Positions 20,430 through 31,733 of a stretch of 64,000 nucleotides of DNA are shown here, in pieces. This stretch comes from Larix kaempferi (taxonomy: Eukaryota; Streptophyta; Pinopsida; Pinales; Pinaceae). The translations under genes were made by a program, and so were the position numbers. The notes below the pieces were generated by a model. The model was not told where the DNA came from, did not search any database, and was given only the letters and a program-made list of their open reading frames with translations. Numbering within the stretch: position 1 is the stretch's first letter; each line of letters begins with the position of its first letter. The stretch is taken from assembly GCA_027924585.1 (NCBI GenBank), contig BSBM01001448.1, positions 310,001 to 374,000 of the forward strand, written 5' to 3'.

Positions 20430-21510
20430 GTGTATGCAGGAGCATCCCCTAATTTTGGGAATACCATGGTTAGCTACAATGAATGCTTATATCGGCCACA
20501 AAACAGGAAACATGACTATTTCCCATGGAGATCTCAAAAAAAAATTGACTCTTTACCCTCCAGTGAAGCCTAGTGCAACCTATGAAGAGACTATGTGGGA
20601 TGATTTTGAGGTTGAAAATGAAAATATCCATCCTATCCTCTCCATTGGTAAAGCTCTGAACTTTAAGAATGAAACATAGGATGATGTCATCTCTAGTTTT
20701 ATCAACAACCCACCCTGTGTTTCCCACCCTACATATCAATTACTAGAAAATTCAATAAACACGAACACAGAAGACAATCTTGAACACAAACTTGAAGATG
20801 CAAAATGAATCCCAACTACAGATGTCCATGGGAGTATTCCTATTGAAATTGAGCCTGGAGAAAACTTAAATATAAATTCCAATCTGTCATCACTACAAAA
20901 GACCAGTTGTTACAAGTCCCAAGATCTAAACAAACAACCTTTGTATGGGATTATAGGGATATGAAGGGCATACACCCAGATATCTGTACACATCACATTT
21001 ATATAAAAAAAGATGCCATCCCAAGTAGGAAACCCCAACGAAGAATGAAGCCTGCATTATGAGATAGTGAATGGGTATCACCCTTTTTTGTTTTCGCAAA
21101 GAAAAATGGAAAGTGGCGCACTTGTGTATATTACAGATAATTGAATAAATCCATGCAAAAAGACCACTTTCCACTGCCCTTCATTAACCAAGTACTTGAT
21201 AACCTCTCATGGAAGAATTATTTCTCCTTTTTTGATGGTTTCAGCGGTTACAACCCAATCTAGATAGCTCTTGAAGATCAAGATAAAACCACTTTTACCT
21301 GCCCCCAGGGTACATTTGCATATAGAGTCCTCCATTTTGGACTATGCAATGCACCTGCTACCTTCAAGAGGGTTTTTTTGGGCATTTTTTCAGACTTGGT
21401 TAAGGACAATGTTGAAATTTTTATGGATGATTTTACACCATATGGTACTATGTTTGAGGAAGATCTGGGCAATCTTGAAAAGATACTTAAATGATGCACT
21501 CAATTAAATA
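20430..21510 (+). pseudogene. Element G protease end and reverse transcriptase
   Basis: LILGIPWLATMNAYIGHKTG at about 20440-20500 is the end of a gypsy protease. RT runs from about 20925: IPSRKPQRRM, then WVSPFFVFAKKNGKWRTC, a TAA in the YR-LNK motif, FPLPFINQVLDNLSWKNYF, FDGFSGYNPI followed by TAG, DKTTFTCPQGTFAYRV, FGLCNAPATF, and FMDDFTPYG with the catalytic aspartates kept. Stops and a frameshift near 21350 make it inactive. Confidence 0.8.
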
Positions 21511-21539
21511 TTTCATTAAGCAGAAAAGTGCCATATGTT

Positions 21540-22230
21540 GATGACATAAGGGATTGTGCTGGGACATGTCCTTTCTGCTGCGGGTATTCAAGTTGATCTA
21601 GAAAAGGTGAAGGTTATACTTGACATGCCACCACCCAAGACACAGAAGGAGGTACGCATTTTTTGGGGAAAAACTCGTTATTATCGTCGATTTATGGAAA
21701 ATTACTCAAAAATTGCTTCTCCTCTCTATGATTTATTAAGAAAATATATGTCCTTTTCTTGGAGTGATAAATGTGATGCAAATTTTAGGAAATTAAAGGA
21801 ATTTATATCCACAACCCCTATTTTACATGAACCAGACTGGAAATTACCATTCCATATTGCTTCTGATGCATCTGATACTGCCGTGGGAGTATTTTTGGGT
21901 TAAGAAGAAGATAAGAAACCATATGCTATATATTATGCTAGAAACAAATTCTACAAAACAAAATTACACAATTACAGAAAAGGATTTCTTAGCAGTGGTC
22001 TTCGCAGTTAACAAGTTTCAACACTACATTATAGGTTACCCAACCTTCATCCATACAAATCATTCGGCAATTAGGTATATCCCTAATAATCCCATTACTA
22101 ATGCATGAGTTACTAGGTGGATGTTACTCCTACAAGAGTTTGATATTACAATTGTTGATAAACTTGGTAAATAAAACATAGTAGCAGACTTTTTATCCAG
22201 ATTTGTTACAATCAGGGATGATTCTCCTCT
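21540..22230 (+). pseudogene. Element G RT end and RNase H
   Basis: LGHVLSAAGIQVDLEKVKVI and TRYYRRFMENYSKIASPL close the RT. RNase H follows with WKLPFHIASDASDTAVGVFLG, then, after a frame change near 21900, YTITEKDFLAVVFAVNKFQH and YIIGYPTFIHTNHSAIRYI. The last part (VTRWMLLLQEFDITIVDKLG) already lies in the first copy of the tandem repeat that starts near 22103. Confidence 0.8.
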
Positions 22231-24807
22231 AGACGATGACTTTCACGATGAAAATTTATTTGTTGTTTCTACTTATACACCATGGTACGTAGATATTGCT
22301 AATTTTCTTGTTATAGGGAAGCTACCTCATCATCTCTTGCCCAGATAAAGACGAAGGATTCTTCAATAGAGTGCAAGATACTCATAGTTAAACGGTTATT
22401 TGTTTTACATAGGACCCGATCAGATGATCCAAAGATGTGTCAGTGAGGATGCAATTTCTGATATCTTGAAGGCCTTTCATGATGAACCCTATGGGGGGAA
22501 TTTTGTTAATAGGAGAGCATGACATAAAGTGTTTCATATGGGCCATTAATGACCTACAATATTCCAAGATGCAAAACAATATGTTCAAGGCTATGACATT
22601 TTTCAACGGATGAACCAACCAGCACAATCAGATGAGATGTCGTTACAAGTACAAGTAGTCATAGAACCCTTTGAAAAATGGGATTTTAACTTTGTAGGCC
22701 CAACTATCCCTTCATCCAAAACAAAATCTTAGATTCTAGTCAATACGGATTATGTAACTAAATGGGTGGAGGCAAGGGCTCTGATAAAAGAAACATAACA
22801 ATCTCTCATGGACTTCCTATTTGAAGAAATTTTTGTTCATTATGAGATTCCCAAAGAGGTTGTCACTTGTGGAGGAAAACAATTCATAGGAAATAGAATC
22901 AAGGAAATGCTTTCAAAGTATAAGATCCAACACCATGTCACTTCACAAATAAGGTATTGGAGAACATTTCCACAAAAAATTTGGCTAGTCATTTCAGAGA
23001 TTGGCATGAGTTCCTAGGTGGCTGTTACTCCTACAAGAGTTTGATATTACAATTGTTGATAAACTTGGTAAATAAAACGTAGTAGAAGACTTTTTATCCA
23101 GATTTGTTACAATCAGGGATGATTCTCCTCTAGAGGATGACTTTCACGATGAAAATTTATTTGTTGTTTCTACTTATACACCATGGTACGTAGATATTGC
23201 TAATTTTCTTGTTATAGGGAAGCTACCTCATCATCTCTCGCCCAGATAAAGACGAAGGATTATTCAATAGAGTGCAAGATACTCATGGTTAAACGGTTAT
23301 TTGTTTTACATAGGACCCGATCAGATTATCCAAAGATGTGTCAGTGAGGATGCAATTTCTGATATCTTGAAGGCCTTTCATGATGAACCCTATGGGGGTC
23401 ATTTTGTTAATCGGAGAGCATGACATAAAGTGTTTCATATGGGCCATTAATGACCTACAATATTCCAATATGCAAAACAGTATGTTCAAGGCTATGACAT
23501 TTTTCAATGGATGAACCAACCGGAACAATTAGATGAGATGTCGTTACAAGTACAAGTAGTCATAGAACCCTTTGAAAAATGGGCTCTTAACTTTGTAGGC
23601 CCAATTACCCCTCCATCCAAAACAAAATCTTAGATTCTAGTCGATACGGATTATGTAACTAAATGGGTGGAGGCAAGGGCTCTGATAAAAGCAACAGAAC
23701 AATCTCTCATGGACTTCCTATTTGAAGAAATTTTTGTTCATTATGGGATTCCCAAAGAGGTTGTCACTCGTGGAGGAAAACAATTCATAGGAAATAGAAT
23801 CAAGGAAATGCTTTCAAAGTATAAGATCCAACACCATGTCACTTCACAAATAAGGTATTGGAGAACATTTCCACAAAAAATTTGGCTAGTCATTTCAGAG
23901 ATTGGCATGAGTTACTAGGTGGATGTTACTCATACAAGAGTTTTATATTACAATTGTTGATAAACTTGGTAAATAAAACGTAGTAGCAGACTTTTTATCC
24001 AGATTTGTTACAATCAGGGATGATTCTCCTCTAGAGGATGACTTTCATGATGAAAATTTATTTGTTGTTTCTACTTATACACCATGGTACATAGATATTG
24101 CTAACTTTCTTGTTATAGGGAAGCTACCTCATCATCTCTCCCCCAGATAAAGACGAAGGATTATTCAATAGAGTGCAAGATACTCATGGTTAAATGGTTA
24201 TTTGTTTTACATAGGACCCTATCAGATTATCCAAAGATGTGTCAGTGAGGATGCAATTTCTGATATCTTGAAGGCCTTTCATGATGAACCCTATGGGGGG
24301 AATTTTGTTAATAGGAGAGCATGACATAAAGTGCTTCATATGGGCCATTAATGACCTACAATATTCCAAGATGCAAAACAATATGTTCAAGGCTATGACA
24401 TTTTTCAACGGATGAACCAACTGGCACAATCAGATGAGATGTCGTTACAAGTACAAGTAGTCATAGAACCCTTTGAAAAATGGGCTCTTTACTTTGTAGT
24501 CCCAATTACCCCTCCATCCAAAACAAAATCTTAGATTCTAGTCGATACGGATTATGTAACTAAATGGGTGGAGGCAAGGGCTCTGATAAAAGCAACAGAA
24601 CAATCTCTCATGGACTTCCTATTTGAAGAAATTTTTGTTCATTATGGGATTTCCAAAGAGGTTGTCACTCATGGAGGAAAACAATTCATAGGAAATAGAA
24701 TCAAGGAAATGCTTTCAAAGTATAAGATCCAACAGCATGTCACTTCACAAATAAGGTATTGGAGAACATTTCCACAAAAATTTTGGCTAGTCATTTCAGA
24801 GATTGGG
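22103..24807 (+). repeat. Tandem triplication of a 901-bp pol segment in G
   Basis: The block beginning TGAGTT.CTAGGTGG is at 22106, 23007 and 23908, a period of 901 both times; the third copy ends near 24807 where sequence turns to GGTTAAAAGGTAACC. Each unit holds the RNase H end, the integrase zinc-binding part (HDEPYGG.FVNR.A), and the core (NFVGP, DYVTKWVEARALI, GGKQFIGNRIKEML). Copies differ at about 3% of positions by eye, with mosaic sharing. All have stops. The unit is a piece of coding sequence, not a gene array. Confidence 0.95.
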
Positions 24808-25381
24808 TTAAAAGGTAACCATAAAACCTTTAGGAATATAGGAAAACTTGGCACAACACTACAGGTTTTTCTCCATTTAAATTAGTATATGGTAAGTGTC
24901 CCATATTTCCTATTGAAATTGAAATAAACAAATAAGTATTGTTGTGGAGGTTGGATTAGACTTACTAGAGGCTCAAAAGCATAGGTTGGAGTAGCTAAAT
25001 GAGTTGGATGAGATACAAGTAGCAACACTACAACATATAGAGATTTTCCAACAATAGCATGTCAAATGGCATGAAAAACCTATCAAGAAAAAGGTGTTTC
25101 ATCCTGGAGATTGGGCCTTACTGTATGGTTCCCGATTTAAATACTTTAAGGGTAAATTCCCTACTAGATGGCTATGTCCTTATGAAGTTGACACATTATT
25201 CAGCAATGGGACCGTTAAACTAGTTAATATAGATGAATATCACACCCCTCTGATTGCAAATGGACATTGCTTACAAATATATCATAAGCCATCTTCAAGA
25301 TATTCTTTCGTTCAACAGGTTTCTTCTAATCAACAATTGCAGGTGATGTTGAACGAGGAACATTCCTTTCCATCCACATGA
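24808..25381 (+). pseudogene. Element G integrase C-terminus
   Basis: After the triplication the frame picks up with several stops, then the clear C-terminal module FHPGDWALLYGSRFKYFKGK, FPTRWLCPYEVDTLFSNGTV and LIANGHCLQIYHKPSS ends at the stop at 25379-25381. This SH3-like end binds DNA in the family. Confidence 0.75.
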
Positions 25382-25823
25382 TAAAAAAAACATCTAATTG
25401 CGAAAACCTCACTTGGGGCGCAATTAGACAAGTATCAGTTGAAACTAGTCTTCTAGAAACTGATGGTTGAGAAAAAAATATAATAAATTATGGATGTGAA
25501 AATATCATTTGGGATGCAGCCAAACAAATGCCAGTTGAAAACTAGTCTCTAGCGGCTGGTACTTTGAAAAAAAAATCAATTTCAAAGAAATACGCAGAAA
25601 GCTTAAATCTCAGAAATAAAACTTTTTTTTAATGTTGTTACTTGTTTATGTGCTGCTACTTGCTTATGCGTTGTTAATTTTCATACGCCATTAATCCTCC
25701 ATGCATTTTTCATATATGCATTTACTCATTCATATGTTGTTACATACCTGCATGTTGTTACATTAGTTATTTCTTTTCGCAGCAGTATGACGTATATTCA
25801 AGCATTGTTAAATTTGGGGCAAC
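25382..25823 (+). other. Element G 3' untranslated stretch and PPT
   Basis: Noncoding. A short block around 25400-25450 (GGGGCGCAATTAGACAAG...CAGTTGAAACTAGTCT) is echoed near 25510-25550. It ends with TTGGGGCAAC at 25814-25823, a reasonable polypurine tract ahead of TGTTGATACTTG. Confidence 0.5.
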
Positions 25824-26638
25824 TGTTGATACTTGTATAAGTAACATCATCATCATGAAATCCATTGTAGAATCATCTCCATTAAAGAACGCACATGAGG
25901 AATTTCAGTCGCAGCAGTTTACCCAGAGTTAGCAGTTAGCAATAATGTATTCTTTTCTTCGCCATATTTATCAACATCATTTATTTTGGCAGTAACAACA
26001 GTCATTTTCAGATCTCTTATTCAATTGTCACCACACTTCTCAACGGTCACATCAACAGTCCTATTCATCATGAACAACATACTCCCTCCAGAAATTTCCA
26101 CATCGGTTGTGGTCAGTAAGAAATATTATCATTCGACACGTTCTGTCGTTCACCATGATTGGTAAGTTAATCCAAGTAAGACCTGTTAACTGTTTAATTA
26201 TTTCTTAATTCAATCTAATATGAGGAGGGTTGAAACGTTTTGTACCTGATTGGAGGAGGACGCCCAAACCAATTAAGTTGGGGCTGAGTGCGTCATTCCC
26301 AAGACTATGGCATATCATAACTATGATATTCCCAAAATTATCAGACCATAATGGGTATTTATGTCGTAAAGGTTAATCTTGTAAAAAAATGGAAACCTTC
26401 CCAACGTGAATCAAAAAGCCATGCCACCGTTTCCTTCCCTGCATGCAAACTGATATTCACCCAAGTAAAAACCTACTGTAACCTACAAAACAAGAAAGCC
26501 AATAGTTAAGGAAAATGGGGGGTTTTGCAGTATGTCATGAACTAGAGAGCATAGAACAATTGAGATCAAGAAGAGAGGTATACCAGCTGTTTTAGAATGT
26601 GGTATGGGTGGTGTATTTCGAGATATTGTAGGGGTTTG

Positions 26639-28333
26639 TGTCACGTCCCCATTTTGGCCCCCTTTGTATTAAATCGTAAATGATGTAAATACTGATATTT
26701 AATCATGGTGAGGAGCTCAAGGCCAAGGCCCCACCATTGATTTAGCGTTTATGTATCGGCAATTAAACTAGATGCTTATGACTCTTGTGCTAGATGGGCA
26801 CAATGTAAATGAGACATCATGTAAATACGAATTTTAATGAAAAGTACCCACAACTAGCTATGCAATGCAACAAAGAGATGGGGCATGATTCTACAAGGAA
26901 TATGGAGGGAAATTATTCAAACCCTTGAGCCAATGGTGTTAATCCATGTGTCAATGGGGAAACCCATAAACCACCAACTACCCAGTTTGTCTCATGCACC
27001 CAATCATTTAATTCTTCCAAAGATTGGTTGGGGCAGTTATTGTCTTGGGATTGGAGAAGTATGGTAGCCAGATTTTCGTGCATGGGCAAGCCATCAACCT
27101 GAAAATCGTATTTTTGGCTTGCTGGGAAAGAAAACCCCCACGAAATGTTGTCTAAGGCAATTCCTCATGCATTGCGTCCTTCCTCTCACGCAGAATGAGC
27201 TCACTGGAAGTTATCCTCACATTTTTCACCATAACCCTGCATTTTTCCATGCCCAGGAGCTCGTTTTTGGTATTTTGCAGCAGCTGGGGAAGGAGGGACG
27301 CGATTTTGGACTGAGGGAGAGGTCGTTTTTTCCCTTGGGGGCGTTTTTCTGGAATGGGTTGCTATCCTAGTCGAATTTTCCTAGTTGCCAATTCGTTTTG
27401 AGTCTACCCACATTTTTCTGAAGCTCAGGAAACCCCACCTCATGTATTCCACTGTTGAAACATTTTTCTCATGCTCAACAAGTGTAGTTTTGCGGTTATG
27501 AGCATCCTTGTTTGATTTGAACCTGTAAGCAAGAAACTGGAGTGGTAGTAGATAGAATTAGCTTGATAAACCTAGTGCAGGGAGTAACCTCTCAAGAAGA
27601 TCAAGAGGGCTGGCTACTTTTCTATGCACACCCTGAGAGCACTAGAAAGGAAGGTATGGCTTGAGGTACTGTGTGGCAGTGAAGAGAATACTTCCTGGTG
27701 TTGGGTGTGTAGGCATTGTGAGTGCTAAGCTGAATAGATCTGGGAGGGGTACCCATAGCTCTGTGGTTGAGCTCACTAGCTTAGCAATTATTCCTTTCCA
27801 TCTCCTAGCAGCCTGATAAACCCAATTGTAGATTGGATTGGCTCATCTTGGTGTATGCTTGCCTATGTGTGAGTCTGCTGTTCCCTGGTTCCTTGTAGAG
27901 ATCATGCCCAGCTCGGGGTGGCAGTGGTGCTGAGAGATTGAGGAGCACAATTGGCCTATGGCTGGGTGGAACGTTGCAGTTGCCTAGCCAGTTGCTTGAG
28001 ACTACCTTATTGAGATAAGTATTCTCTTGTATATTCTTGAAATTATTTAATTGATGGATATCTGAATGTATGATGGAGGTACAATTCTTAATATTCCACT
28101 ATGATTTTCTTAAAAATCATACATTTCCATATGTCTCTGTTATATTATGTGAATGCTTATGGTTAAAAGCTTCATGGGGCTAGATGCCCAGTTTAGTACC
28201 ATGTCTGTTATGCACTGTCATATGTATAAGTTTATTTTAATTTGAATGTTTGTCTACTATGTATGGGACTGGATGCCCGGTTTAACCTCACGATCCTCTC
28301 CATCTAGCTGGTAGGATGGGAGGGGACGTGACA
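26639..28333 (+). mobile_element. Solo LTR 1, relative of A's LTR, TSD GTTTG
   Basis: 1695 bp, TGTCACGTCCCC...GGGGACGTGACA. GTTTG at 26634-26638 is repeated at 28334-28338. GAGCTCAAGGCCAAGGCCCC near 26712, the 34-nt stem motif (27810-27843) and GGCTGGGTGGAACGTTGC tie it to A, solo LTR 2 and F. No internal sequence remains, so an element was removed by recombination between its LTRs. Open frames inside are LTR sequence. Confidence 0.95.
27810..27843 (+). other. 34-nt two-stem LTR motif, solo LTR 1 copy
   Basis: Outer AGCC/GGCT, inner CCAAT/ATTGG, left loop TGATAAAC, right loop ATT. Compared with the A copy, both stems changed on both sides. Confidence 0.7.
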
Positions 28334-28338
28334 GTTTG

Positions 28339-28946
28339 ATAAGGAGATAGTGCTAGAGTTTTCTTAGAACTTGGAGGAGGCAAAGTCTACAATGAGAGGG
28401 TTGGAGATTCCGGTTAGAGAGGAAGTTATAGCGAGGGTAACGGGTTTAACCCCAGTTGGAGAATGGTGGTTTGCAAGAAAAAAATCCCTAGTGTAGGCAT
28501 ATAAGGAATTCTGCAGTAATGGAGAAGTGTTGCAATCACAGGTAAGGGGTTATGCTTGGAGTTCATTAACTAGCATTTGGAAAGAGTGTTAATAATCAAA
28601 TTAACACCCTAGTCATGTGACAGAAGAAGCACATTTTTACCATTCGCCCACAACATGAAGACAAAAACATAAGTACATTCAAAGACAAGTCCTCTCTGAT
28701 CTAATCACTTCTCCCATAAATGGAAGGATTAGGTGAAGACATTAAGAACCTAAAGAAGACCAAGTTTAGTGATTGAACCGCTCATACGAGGTCTAAACCT
28801 AAGCTACACCAATCAATAAGTGAATATGAATGCATTAAAGTGCATTAATTGTACTGAAAGTATGTTAAAGTTATCCAAAAAGCCTAAAAACTATGGAAAA
28901 GTGGGTTTTTGAGCTAAAATAATAAAAAAAGATGAAAAGGGATAAT
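28339..28946. other. Stretch between two insertions, no gene seen
   Basis: About 600 bases that continue the G LTR or flank. I find no ORF or repeat of note. Confidence 0.4.
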
Positions 28947-29730
28947 TGTTAGATTGCCAACATAAGATCCAAAGAGATAATGTAACCTCACAGTGAAAGA
29001 ATTAAGGAATTAAGGAAGAAGAGAGAAGCAATAGAACATAGATCCAATAGAAGCAGAATAATTACACACACTACATTAATCAGAATAGTAACCGGGTAAA
29101 TATACAATGCTGAGTATGAGGATTCGAATTCACTAGGTGTAATTCGAATTATCCTTCATGCACAGATCCATAATCAGTGGAGAGTCATCAGTGCCAAACT
29201 AGGAGTCTATCTCATCATCAGTGAAGTCATCAATGCACAAGTAGTGATCAACCGAGAGTCTAACTGAGTCTAACTGAGTGTGGTTGGTGTAACTGGCACA
29301 TGGAAGCACTGATATAGTGAAGGAGACTCAGTGGAGGGCGCTCATGGAGCTAACTGGAGTCAAAACAGTCTATCTAGTCACACTGGAGGTCCAAAAGTGT
29401 GATAAGGTCAGTTAGGAGTCAGTTAATCCTTAAATCAAGGAAGAACTGAAGATAACTGAACTAAACTGGACTAGCAGATGAAGAAAGGCGCCCTTCTCAT
29501 GCAATAACTGAAAAGAGGGCGCACTAAGCTCTAGGAGAGCTAAGACTGATCCGAGAGAAGCTCCTGGGGCTAGTTTGATGAGGGCTAGGTGCTGGTGCTG
29601 ATGACTAGGATGCATGTAAAATGCATGCAAACCCTAATTGCATGCAAACCCTAATTTTGCATGCAGGACTGAAAATGTAAATGACAGGAATGTTAGAAGG
29701 ACTAGGATGGAGTATAGGAATATCCTAACA
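28947..29730 (-). mobile_element. Element C 3' LTR
   Basis: TGTTAGATTGCC...ATCCTAACA. A cluster of GCATGCA words lies at about 29611-29665, inside U3 on minus. The 66-codon frame seen here is identical in the other LTR and is not a gene. Confidence 0.95.
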
Positions 29731-29741
29731 CCCCCCCTTAA
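29731..29741 (-). promoter_or_regulatory. Element C polypurine tract
   Basis: TTAAGGGGGGG on minus, touching the LTR. The same tract is at the matching place in D. Confidence 0.85.
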
Positions 29742-29879
29742 TCCATCCTGGGCCCTGGTAACTAGGACCAAAGGTCACCCATACAATCAATGAAATGATA
29801 AAAAAATACTGCCTCAATTTTTCTTTTTCAATTTTTTTTGTTTGTTTTATATTTTTTAATAACTCAAGGAGCCATCACT

Positions 29880-31694
29880 CTAAGCAGAAAAGAAGAAAGC
29901 TTTCATCAGTGAAAACTTTGCAAAGAGACTTGGTAAGTTGATCCTCTGTAAAGTGCGAATGCAAGTGCTAGAGAATGTGTTGAATGTAGCAAGTCTTTCA
30001 GGAACCTTTTCTGTCACTGGAGCGAATGTATCATGATGAGTTTTCCCAAAGAATGGAAGAGTAAACCCCATCATCATGCTGCATCTCTCATGGAGAGGTG
30101 GATGGCATAATGCAAGGTTGGCATGGTGTGGAAGTCTGTTAGTGTGATGATCCTCAACAGTATTCTCAGTAGTAGCAAGAGCTGTGTGAGCCCATGTTGA
30201 CCTTGTATCTGGACTGAGAATAGGTGTTGATTCTGGATTGCAATCTTTTTGAACTATGACTTCTACATCAGAATCTTGCTCTTCTTCTTCATCGGAAGAG
30301 AAGTCACTCTGATCTTGATCAGAATCTGAAGAAACACTTGGAGAGAAAGGCATAAAGTGAGAAAATTCATATGCCTTTGAGGCATGATTAGCAATCCCAT
30401 TTGCTATAACCTTTCCAGTGGATATTTCTGTGATCTCGACAGTGTTTGGACCAAAAGTAACTTGCTTTGGAGATCCTGTATGGGTCATCTGATAAACTGA
30501 TAATAAATTTGCAGTTAGAGAAGGAACAAACAAGACATTTTTGAACTTACCATGTTCCATATGCACTATACCCACTCCTTTTGCAGAAACCTGAGTGTTG
30601 TCTCCCATGTGAATGGTAGGCCCATCATGGAGATCTAGAGAAGAGAAAGATTCTTTTTGTGCCATCATGTGGTTGGAAGCTCCAGAATCTATGAGGAGAG
30701 CTTTTGTGTTTGAAAAACCAGCCATCAATGCATGACAATCATCAGATCCACTTCCAAAATCAGACATCTTTGCTTCTTTTGGAACAACAATTTGGTTTTG
30801 TTCAAGAAGCTTGGTTAGAAGATCAATCTTCTTATGCATGCAGGAATGCTCAGGATGGTTTCCTCTCTTGCAGTAGTTACAATTAGGTCTCTTTTGTTTG
30901 TCATTCTTGGATCTTGAAGGTTTCTTTCCTTTGCCTTTTTGTCCCCCCCTTGCATTCGCTCCACTTGATTCACCAACTAAAAGAGCTAGATCTCTGGAGA
31001 TTGTGATAGAACCCATTTGAATCAATTTGTCTTCTTCTTGAATGAGAGCGGTAGTAAATTTTTCCAAGGTAGGAAACTTCCATCCAGGGATTGACATTCG
31101 CCCAGAATGGAAAGTAGAGACAAAAACAGAAAATTGAGATCCAAGTTTGCTCAAAATGGAGAGTACTAATTGCTCATCACTTTTGGTGATGCCACAATGC
31201 TTGCATTGAGTAACCAAATTCTGAAATTTTGAGATGAATGTTTGAATGCTCTCAAAATTGCTAGGTTGTAGAGAGGCCAATTCGTTTTCAAGAGTGTAGC
31301 CTCTCATCCCATCTTGTTTGCCAAAAAGGCTCTCCAATTTGGTCCATAACTCTTTTGGAGACTTCAAACCTTCAGCATGGAACAATAGATCTCTGGACAT
31401 GTAAAGGCATATGTATCCAAAAGCTTCATTCAATTTGGTTAGATGCTTGACTTTATCTCTAGCTATATTTGGTGTGGCATCTCTTTCATAAACCAATCTT
31501 TCAAACCCTTTTGTCATCAAGAAAATCTTCATCTCATCCCTCCATTCGAAGTAATTGAAAGGAGTGAGAAGTATAGGAGAAGAAGGAGCATTCGAATTGC
31601 TCATCTTGACTGCTTGAATAAGTGCAAATAGAGAGCTGTTGAATCTGCTGCTGCAACTGCTAGAACTTCGAAATACCTGCAAAAAAACTCTCAA
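29880..31694 (-). CDS. Element C Gag-protease fusion protein, intact ORF
   Basis: 604 codons, start ATG at 31694, 27 bases inside the PBS. Residues about 30-230 are copia gag (UBN2 type): FNYFEWRDEMKIFLMTKGF, SPKELWTKLESLFGKQDG, NLVTQCKHCGITKSDEQLV and SVFVSTFHSGRMSIPGW. A basic linker precedes an intact zinc knuckle CNYCKRGNHPEHSC near residue 273. The protease site DSGASNHM is near 337, followed by MGDNTQVSAKGVGIV and FVPSLTANLLSVYQM. Then comes an acidic stretch with DSDQDQSDFSSDEEEEQDSD. The C-terminus is a deletion scar: DTFAPVTEK is the start of RT, and the last 40 residues are out-of-frame RNase H end. Role: capsid for the element's own RNA; the intact frame suggests recent expression. 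Confidence 0.9.
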   Translation of the reverse strand: MRVFLQVFRSSSSCSSRFNSSLFALIQAVKMSNSNAPSSPILLTPFNYFEWRDEMKIFLMTKGFERLVYERDATPNIARDKVKHLTKLNEAFGYICLYMSRDLLFHAEGLKSPKELWTKLESLFGKQDGMRGYTLENELASLQPSNFESIQTFISKFQNLVTQCKHCGITKSDEQLVLSILSKLGSQFSVFVSTFHSGRMSIPGWKFPTLEKFTTALIQEEDKLIQMGSITISRDLALLVGESSGANARGGQKGKGKKPSRSKNDKQKRPNCNYCKRGNHPEHSCMHKKIDLLTKLLEQNQIVVPKEAKMSDFGSGSDDCHALMAGFSNTKALLIDSGASNHMMAQKESFSSLDLHDGPTIHMGDNTQVSAKGVGIVHMEHGKFKNVLFVPSLTANLLSVYQMTHTGSPKQVTFGPNTVEITEISTGKVIANGIANHASKAYEFSHFMPFSPSVSSDSDQDQSDFSSDEEEEQDSDVEVIVQKDCNPESTPILSPDTRSTWAHTALATTENTVEDHHTNRLPHHANLALCHPPLHERCSMMMGFTLPFFGKTHHDTFAPVTEKVPERLATFNTFSSTCIRTLQRINLPSLFAKFSLMKAFFFSA

Positions 31695-31721
31695 GAATGG
31701 AGGTAGAATATACTCTCAAAT

Positions 31722-31733
31722 GGCTCTGATACC
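31722..31733 (-). promoter_or_regulatory. Element C primer binding site
   Basis: TGGTATCAGAGC on minus, directly next to the 5' LTR; perfect initiator-Met site. Confidence 0.95.

Larger units (their letters stand above)
20391..25381 (+). mobile_element. Element G: decayed Ty3/gypsy pol on +
   Basis: Order: protease end, RT, RNase H, integrase (triplicated) and integrase C-terminus. The RT motifs FFDGFSGYN, FGLCNAPATF and FMDDFTPYG resemble the non-chromovirus branch (Athila/Tat-like side) of plant gypsy elements; that is a judgment from short motifs. No gag or 5' LTR is visible, so the left end is lost. A 3' noncoding part and a putative LTR follow. Confidence 0.8.

Noticed and set aside
29430-29630. 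66-codon minus frame, identical at 32218-32418
   Set aside because: The same LTR sequence twice; no known domain.
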